Made by a program: the position numbers and the translations under genes. 41,917 nt of DNA from positions 1 to 41,917 of the IMG/VR virus record IMGVR_UViG_3300013094_000110, one strand, 5' to 3'. The stretch comes from a virus. Position 1 is the first letter of the stretch. Each line of letters starts with the position of its first letter. The notes beneath the pieces were generated by a model, which was not told the origin of the DNA, made no database searches, and saw only the letters and a program-made list of their open reading frames with translations. This document shows, one piece after another, positions 37,629 to 41,917 of the stretch.

Positions 37629-37706
37629 GTGGGGGCTCCATCGATGGGAAGGACGTGCGCTTCACAGCGGGGTCAGCAGCCTTGCCCAAGGGCCGTTAGG
37701 GGCGTG

Positions 37707-37726
37707 CCCCGACAACACCGTCGGGG
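37707..37726. other. Intergenic hairpin
   Basis: CCCCGAC (37707-37713) pairs with GTCGGGG (37720-37726) around a 6-base loop. It sits in the 117-base gap between the 101-residue gene and the tail tube gene, with no T-run behind it, so it may pause rather than stop transcription or protect the mRNA. The rest of the gap shows no gene. Confidence 0.45.
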
Positions 37727-37745
37727 TATTCCAAAACCGCGCTGG

Positions 37746-38051
37746 TTACGCGGCAGTCGAGCCAGTCGAGGCCGACGCGGTATCTTGAGCCACAGCCGCT
37801 TCATCGGCCGACAACACGGCAGCGTCGGCGGCGATCTTGGCCGCTGCCTTTTGCGCTGCGGTCGGCTTGGACGGCGTGGCGGGCGTGGCTGCAGCGTCGG
37901 CCGGCGCGGGCGCGGCGGCAGCATCCAGCCGGGCGATCAGATCGGTCAGCGCGGCTTGAGCCTGATTGTATGCTTCGGTATTGCGTGCGATCGGGCCATT
38001 GGCCAGCCGGTCGGCGAACCAGCCATTGACGATGTCGGCGTTGGTGGACAT
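37746..38051 (-). CDS. Hypothetical Ala/Thr-rich virion protein, 101 aa
   Basis: The ATG at 38051 follows AAAGGA. The product has a folded start (MSTNADIVNGWFADRLANGP, then AYNQAQAALTDLIARLDAAA) and a long low-complexity Ala/Thr/Pro tail (PATPSKPTAAQKAAAKIAAD). Such proteins lie between tail terminator and tail tube genes and may be minor or scaffolding components. The family is not recognised. Confidence 0.55.
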   Translation of the reverse strand: MSTNADIVNGWFADRLANGPIARNTEAYNQAQAALTDLIARLDAAAAPAPADAAATPATPSKPTAAQKAAAKIAADAAVLSADEAAVAQDTASASTGSTAA

Positions 38052-38070
38052 TGCAGCGGTCCTTTCAGGA

Positions 38071-38745
38071 TCAGGGGAGCGTGACGCGGATCGGGATGCG
38101 GGCGATGGCCTGCGGCCCCTGATCACCGGTGAAAATCATCGAATGCCCGGTGACCCGGCACCAATAGGCAGGCGGCAGGCCCAGCGCTGCCAGCGCGGTG
38201 GCGAGGGTGAACCGGCCTTCGTCATTGTCATGGGGCAGCAGATCGGGGTTGATCGCGTTGCGCACCAATTGTTCAAGCGCGGACAGCGTGACATCGGGAT
38301 CGACATCGCCATCGGCGCCGGCGTTGCTGTAGATCCACGCTTCAAAATCAAGCGCGGTGCGCACCAGGCCGTCGCCTTCTTCATCGTCGTGTACGGCGAC
38401 GCGGCGCAAGAACAGCGCGGGTTGATCGGCAACATCGTTCCACCGCACCGCGCGCGCGCCGGTTTGCACAAATCCGGCGCCGAATGCGGTGGTCGTCCCA
38501 ACGGTGTCCGTGGTCATCGGCTGCGACAGCGTGATCGATGATCCATTGGCGGCGATTGCCGCGATGGTGACGCCAGCCGCCGCGCCGATGCCGAACACCG
38601 GCAGCCCGGTAAACAGGCCGGCGATCGAACTGGGCGCGGTAAGCGTGGCACTGTTGGCCGTTGCCCCGGCGGTAAAGGTCGGCATGACCGCGCCGGTCAA
38701 TTGATTGAGCAGCGCGGTTTTGATCATGTAGAAATCGGCGTTCAT
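38071..38745 (-). CDS. Tail-completion (terminator-like) protein with inserted domain
   Basis: The 224-residue product starts MNADFYMIKTALLNQLTGAV and has the tail-terminator-type body (FLRRVAVHDDEEGDGLVRTA, then LEAWIYSNAG-like and PDVTLSALEQLVRNAINPDL). Residues about 22-95 are a Gly/Ala/Thr-rich insert (ATANSATLTAPSSIAGLFTG, then GSSITLSQPMTTDTVG) resembling a small beta domain. The order after the HK97 gp10-type gene and before the tail tube fits a tail terminator. It overlaps its neighbour by ATGA. Confidence 0.65.
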   Translation of the reverse strand: MNADFYMIKTALLNQLTGAVMPTFTAGATANSATLTAPSSIAGLFTGLPVFGIGAAAGVTIAAIAANGSSITLSQPMTTDTVGTTTAFGAGFVQTGARAVRWNDVADQPALFLRRVAVHDDEEGDGLVRTALDFEAWIYSNAGADGDVDPDVTLSALEQLVRNAINPDLLPHDNDEGRFTLATALAALGLPPAYWCRVTGHSMIFTGDQGPQAIARIPIRVTLP

Positions 38746-39242
38746 GCGTTCGCGGCCTTGACCGCGGCGGCAACCACCGCATTCAGCCGCGCGGCAACGA
38801 TCGGCTGCATCACTTCCAGCGGGCCGCGTTCAAAGCGGAATTCTTCGACGTTCGGTGTGCGATTATAGGCCTTGACGATAACCTCCATCGGCTCGTCCAA
38901 GACGTGGTCAAAAACGTGGTCCAGCCGCATGGTTTTGCTTTTGACCTTCACCGATTTGCCGGTGCTGCCATATTCCAGCGTCGCCGCTTTGATCGCCGAT
39001 TGCTTGTCACGCGTCACCACGGCGACCGACCCGGTGATCTTTTTGGGATCGGTGAACACGCGGACCATTTCCTGGCCGCGCAGTTGTCCGGTCAGATCAG
39101 GCGTTTCGGATTGGACCAAGGCAAACAGCTGATGGGCCAGATCGTTGATGGCGATGCGCAGATCGTCGTAAATTTCGGGCGGAAACTGGTCAAAGCGCAG
39201 CCCGACCTGTCGCGCGTTCTTGATGTCAAAGCGAATGTCCAT
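38742..39242 (-). CDS. HK97 gp10-type head-tail joining protein
   Basis: The ATG at 39242 overlaps the stop of the connector gene (TGATG). The 166-residue product has the gp10/HK97 joining-protein pattern: DFDIKNARQVGLRFDQFPPE-like start, INDLAHQLFALVQSETPDLT, TGQLRGQEMVRVFTDPKKIT and AATLEYGSTGKSVKVK, with the 'P-x-x-T-G-x-L-R' motif. It fills the joint between head and tail. Confidence 0.85.
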   Translation of the reverse strand: MDIRFDIKNARQVGLRFDQFPPEIYDDLRIAINDLAHQLFALVQSETPDLTGQLRGQEMVRVFTDPKKITGSVAVVTRDKQSAIKAATLEYGSTGKSVKVKSKTMRLDHVFDHVLDEPMEVIVKAYNRTPNVEEFRFERGPLEVMQPIVAARLNAVVAAAVKAANA

Positions 39243-40159
39243 CACGCCACCCGTGGAGGTCGATAGGTGTTGTCCAGCGCTGCGGCGATGCGCGGCGGCA
39301 GTTCGCCATCCTGTCCAGGCTCGCTGCCGAACCAGAACCGCTGCGTGCCGATGCCGGGAGTATCCACCTGCACCAGCGCGGGGTCGCGACCGCGACTGGC
39401 CCAGCGCGCAGTGACGATTTCCAGCGCATGGCTGACCAGATCATAGGGAATCTGGTTATAGGCATAGGCCAGCAGCACGGCGGCGTGCGCATCGGCGGCG
39501 GCGAAAGTGTAAACACCGTTGGCCACACTGTACTGACCATGGGCAGGGTTGGCAGCGACAAGGGTCAGCGGAGTGCCGTTGGCATAGGTAACGCCCTGAT
39601 CAAATGCGAAAGTGGCCGCATTGGTGGCGTTGACGGTATACGGGGCGGATCCGGGCACGGTTTGCGCCTCTGCGGTGATCAGCGCGCCATAGCCGGCCAC
39701 ATAGGACACCGACAGCGGCAGCGTTTCCCACCGCATCAGCGCGCCGGTGCAGCTGAGCCGCATCAGTTCGCCCTGTTTGGCATTGAGCAGGTAATCGGTG
39801 CCCTGGACCAGCGTCGTGGTCGATCCGTCGGTGTTGGTCTGCACCACAGCGCCGATCGACAGCAACGGGCAGCGGGCCAATGCAATGCGGTTTTCGCCGG
39901 CAAAGCGAATCCCCGGGAACGCATCACGATCAAACTGGAACGTATCGGTCACCGCTTCGACCGCGAAAGGGCCAAACGGGCCGCCGCAATAGTTGGCGAT
40001 GATCTGACTGACGAAATTGATCGTTCGGGTCAGCGCGGTGTCGTTGGTCGTGTCATTCGCGCGGATGTTCAATTCGTTTTTCGCTGTTGCCAGATCGACC
40101 AGCGCGTAGCTGGCCGATGAAGCGGTAACAGTGCTGATCCGGCCAGCCGCGATGCCCAT
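39242..40159 (-). CDS. Head-tail connector (gp6-like) with inserted domain
   Basis: The 305-residue product starts with the connector pattern (YALVDLATAKNELNIRANDT, then ALTRTINFVSQIIANYCGGP, FRFAGENRIALARCPLLSIG-like). Residues 166-234 are an insert (TVPGSAPYTVNATNAATFAF, then SVANGVYTFAAADAHAAVLL) resembling the one in the tail tube protein. The C-terminus returns to the connector body (PYDLVSHALEIVTARWASRG, LPPRIAAALDNTYRPPRV). It forms the ring below the portal. Confidence 0.75.
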   Translation of the reverse strand: MGIAAGRISTVTASSASYALVDLATAKNELNIRANDTTNDTALTRTINFVSQIIANYCGGPFGPFAVEAVTDTFQFDRDAFPGIRFAGENRIALARCPLLSIGAVVQTNTDGSTTTLVQGTDYLLNAKQGELMRLSCTGALMRWETLPLSVSYVAGYGALITAEAQTVPGSAPYTVNATNAATFAFDQGVTYANGTPLTLVAANPAHGQYSVANGVYTFAAADAHAAVLLAYAYNQIPYDLVSHALEIVTARWASRGRDPALVQVDTPGIGTQRFWFGSEPGQDGELPPRIAAALDNTYRPPRVA

Positions 40160-40162
40160 GGG

Positions 40163-40507
40163 TCAGTAGATCGTGCGAGTGACAAGCGTGAGCGTCACGG
40201 CGCTGGTCTGATTGACCGGGCCGGCAGCGGTACCACTGCGGATTTTGATCCCGGTAATTCCGCGCCATTTGGTGGGATCAACTTGAACGAATTGTCCAGC
40301 ACCAGCGACCACCGTCACTTCGTTGCCGGCACCGTCATAGAGTTCATAGAAATTGGTATCGTCGGGCGTCGCTTGAAAAGTCAACGATGCGGCGGTCCAT
40401 GCGGGGGGCATGACGATCCCGACAAGTGATTTTTCGCCCAACGGCACTTCGGAAGACAGCGACGCGCTGGCCGCGATCGTCGCAGTCTGAAATTCGATAT
40501 AGGCCAT
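40163..40507 (-). CDS. Virion decoration or hypothetical head protein
   Basis: The 114-residue product is beta-rich (MAYIEFQTATIAASASLSSE, then GIVMPPAWTAASLTFQATPD and FVQVDPTKWRGITGIKIRSG). This is the small galectin-like or jelly-roll decoration type that many phages place after the capsid gene. It lies three bases before the connector gene. The family is recognised by general pattern only. Confidence 0.6.
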   Translation of the reverse strand: MAYIEFQTATIAASASLSSEVPLGEKSLVGIVMPPAWTAASLTFQATPDDTNFYELYDGAGNEVTVVAGAGQFVQVDPTKWRGITGIKIRSGTAAGPVNQTSAVTLTLVTRTIY

Positions 40508-40523
40508 GACTTTTTCCCTGTTT

Positions 40524-40553
40524 CGTCATCCCGAGATCAAACCCGGGATGACG
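40524..40553. repeat. REP-like palindrome
   Basis: CGTCATCCCG (40524-40533) and CGGGATGACG (40544-40553) form a perfect 10-bp stem around a 10-base loop. It looks like the dispersed palindromes common in the chromosomes of Sphingomonadales and relatives. It lies in the gap between two virion genes and carries no T-run, so it is not a clean terminator. Confidence 0.55.
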
Positions 40554-40581
40554 AATGGTGCCAGGTATCGAGCGCGCGCGA

Positions 40582-41334
40582 TTACGTGCGCGGCGACCAC
40601 ACCTCGACGCTGTCGAGGTTGAGCGTGGCTACGCCAGTGCCGCTGGGCTTGTAGACCGAATTGTACAGCTGCAAGATCGCCGGGGTGCCGGTGGCAGCCC
40701 AAGTGATCGGTGCCAACGAAGTGGTATATTCCACCCCATTGACATAGAAGTGCAACACGCCCGATTGATCGATTTCGATGCGGAACTGGTAATACACGCC
40801 CGCAGTCAGCGCGATGCCGGTATCGACCGCCTTGGTCGTGGTGCCGTCATAGCTGTACATGAACAGTTCGCCCGAACCGTTGCAGCCGAAGAAAATGTAG
40901 GTGCCGATATTCAGCGGGCCACTGGCCCACGCCCCGGCCAGGCCAAACACCGCCTGCACACCGGCGGCGCTGGGCAGCACGGTCAATTGGGTGCGAGCCT
41001 GATAGATCAACGTCTTGGTGCTGTCCCAAGTGCGCTGATCGTTCTGGTAAAGCGTGGCTTCCTGCGCTTCGCTGGTGTTGGTCAGCGCCATGGCGATCTG
41101 GCCACCCGGGCCATTGGTTACCGCCGCGACCGACGGCGTGCCCGCCGTTTTGACCACTTTCTGAACCCAGGGATAGCCCGCGACCGGGCTGCCGAATTGC
41201 GGCAAGCTGGCAGTGTGGCCGGCGCCGACGAAATCGTCGTTGAAATCGATCGGCGCGGAGGTCGCCAAAAATTCCTGCGTGCCATCGTCATATTCGACGG
41301 CAAATCCATATTTGTAGATGCCCTTGGTGGTCAT
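40582..41334 (-). CDS. Lectin-like (concanavalin-type) virion protein
   Basis: The 250-residue product starts MTTKGIYKYGFAVEYDDGTQ. A jelly-roll beta-rich domain follows (QARTQLTVLPSAAGVQAVFG, then GTYIFFGCNGSGELFMYSYD, VYYQFRIEIDQSGVLHFYVN and TPAILQLYNSVYKPSG). The alternation 'YYxxRIEID..GxxxFYVNG' is typical of LamG/concanavalin-A-like domains in phage head fibres. It may decorate the capsid and bind surface sugars. It lies between two virion genes. Confidence 0.7.
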   Translation of the reverse strand: MTTKGIYKYGFAVEYDDGTQEFLATSAPIDFNDDFVGAGHTASLPQFGSPVAGYPWVQKVVKTAGTPSVAAVTNGPGGQIAMALTNTSEAQEATLYQNDQRTWDSTKTLIYQARTQLTVLPSAAGVQAVFGLAGAWASGPLNIGTYIFFGCNGSGELFMYSYDGTTTKAVDTGIALTAGVYYQFRIEIDQSGVLHFYVNGVEYTTSLAPITWAATGTPAILQLYNSVYKPSGTGVATLNLDSVEVWSPRT

Positions 41335-41388
41335 GACCGAATCTCCTGCGCAATGCGATCACGCCGCGCGAAAGGGAAACAACGAAGG

Positions 41389-41417
41389 CCGGCGCGGCCA
41401 TAAGGCGGCCACGCCGG
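41389..41417. terminator. Possible terminator hairpin in late operon
   Basis: CCGGCGCGGCC (41389-41399) pairs with GGCCACGCCGG (41407-41417) with one mismatch. It lies after the 162-residue gene in the reading direction. The following minus-strand bases are only moderately T-rich (CTTCGTTGTTTCCC), so it is a weak terminator or an RNA-processing hairpin. Confidence 0.4.
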
Positions 41418-41426
41418 GGTAATTCG

Positions 41427-41915
41427 TCAGTTGCTGTAAGTGGTCGGGGCTGAGGCCCCCTGAATCGCGCCCAGGACGAACAGGGTGGCCTCGGTGATGT
41501 TGGCCGCGTTCGAGGCGCTGGTGGTCACACCAATGGTGCGATAGCCATTGACCAAATCGAGCGCCACATCGGGAGTGATTTCGAAAATTACGATTTTGTC
41601 AGCGATGGTAGCGTCGGTCTGGAAATTGGCCGCCGACGTTTGCTGAACGAACGCATCGCTGGTCGCGGTGGCATCGTTCAAAAAGATCGGCACGGCATTG
41701 ATTGCCTTTGCCCCGGTGCCGGACACATCCTTGGCCTGATAGGGGGTCAGGGTGACCTGCGCCGCGTTGCCTTGGTTGATGTGGCAAACGATGTAGGCTT
41801 TGTCCGCCGCGTTTTTCAACGTGCGGTACGGACTGGCGCGGCCGGCGGCGTCGGCGGCCGGAGCAAGCAGTGCAACCGGCGGGATCTGGTAAACCATCGA
41901 AAAATTGCGTGCCAT
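41427..41915 (-). CDS. Virion structural protein, hypothetical
   Basis: The 162-residue product starts at the ATG at 41915, right at the window edge; an earlier start outside the window cannot be excluded. It is beta-rich and Ala/Thr-rich (YQIPPVALLAPAADAAGRAS, then IVCHINQGNAAQVTLTPYQA and NGYRTIGVTTSASNAANITE). Many siphophages of alphaproteobacteria have a protein of this size and layout just after the capsid gene, and a head decoration or minor capsid role is likely but unproven. Confidence 0.6.
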   Translation of the reverse strand: MARNFSMVYQIPPVALLAPAADAAGRASPYRTLKNAADKAYIVCHINQGNAAQVTLTPYQAKDVSGTGAKAINAVPIFLNDATATSDAFVQQTSAANFQTDATIADKIVIFEITPDVALDLVNGYRTIGVTTSASNAANITEATLFVLGAIQGASAPTTYSN

Positions 41916-41917
41916 GA

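Noticed and set aside
16565-41915. Chromosomal DNA beyond an attR end
   Set aside because: The genes right of the tRNA fragment lead into spanins, tail and head genes, so the phage continues on both sides.
1-41917. CRISPR array, insertion sequence or transposase
   Set aside because: No regular repeat-spacer series and no transposase motif was found; the only dispersed repeats are operator and arm-site sequences.

Overview
The window reads as part of a temperate, long-tailed (siphovirus-type) phage genome of high GC content, most likely infecting an alphaproteobacterium of the Sphingomonadales kind. The host inference rests on an attachment site made of the 3' half of a tRNA-Val(GAC) typical of alphaproteobacteria, and on a tail-tip gene order like that of Rhodobacterales/Sphingomonadales phages and gene transfer agents. 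The tRNA fragment (16518-16564) has phage genes on both sides and integrase arm-type repeats on both sides. This looks like an intact attP, so the sequence looks like the circular or virion form of the phage rather than a chromosomally integrated prophage. Both ends run into neighbouring phage genes. Terminase, portal, protease, major capsid and recognisable replication genes are not in the window.

Layout: (1) 1-3268, minus strand: an early leftward operon with a Cro-like HTH protein, a small membrane protein, a LexA-type winged-helix protein, a DUF2303 protein and others. (2) 3276-5251: an immunity region. A CI-type S24 repressor, a lipoprotein and a DEDDh exonuclease-BRCT fusion form one operon, with 15-bp palindromic operators at both ends (three at 3279-3354, two at 5200-5248). 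The arrangement parallels lambda OL-rexB-rexA-cI-OR with different accessory genes. (3) 5290-16474, plus strand: a rightward operon of about 27 mostly tiny genes joined by ATGA or TGATG overlaps. It includes a LuxR-type HTH protein, a Gp37/Gp68 (DUF5131) protein, an HD-like hydrolase, an acyl-carrier-like protein lacking its serine, an HNH nuclease, a DndC/PAPS-reductase-like enzyme, an adenine methyltransferase-like protein, a DUF1643 protein and finally the tyrosine integrase. (4) 16423-16678: attP. (5) 16724-17676: a small hypothetical gene and a PemK/MazF-type toxin with a putative antitoxin. (6) 17819-41915, minus strand: late genes. In transcription order (right to left) these are head/connector proteins, tail tube, tail chaperones with a -1 frameshift, tape measure, DUF2460, DUF2163, NlpC/P60, tail hub, a beta-helix spike, a holin candidate, endolysin, a second beta-helix spike, a terminator, a holin candidate, a phospholipase D-like protein, a glycine-rich adhesin, and the Rz/Rz1-type spanins.

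How it works together: the CI-like repressor probably silences both the leftward promoter (3276-3304) and the rightward promoter (5223-5251) while transcribing its own operon, so the lipoprotein and nuclease would be made in lysogens. Induction releases the early operons; a late-gene activator is not obvious here. No stretch longer than 300 bases lacks a gene. The largest gaps are 17636-17818 (promoter candidates), 16565-16723 (attP arm), 37629-37745 (hairpin) and 21450-21546 (terminator).
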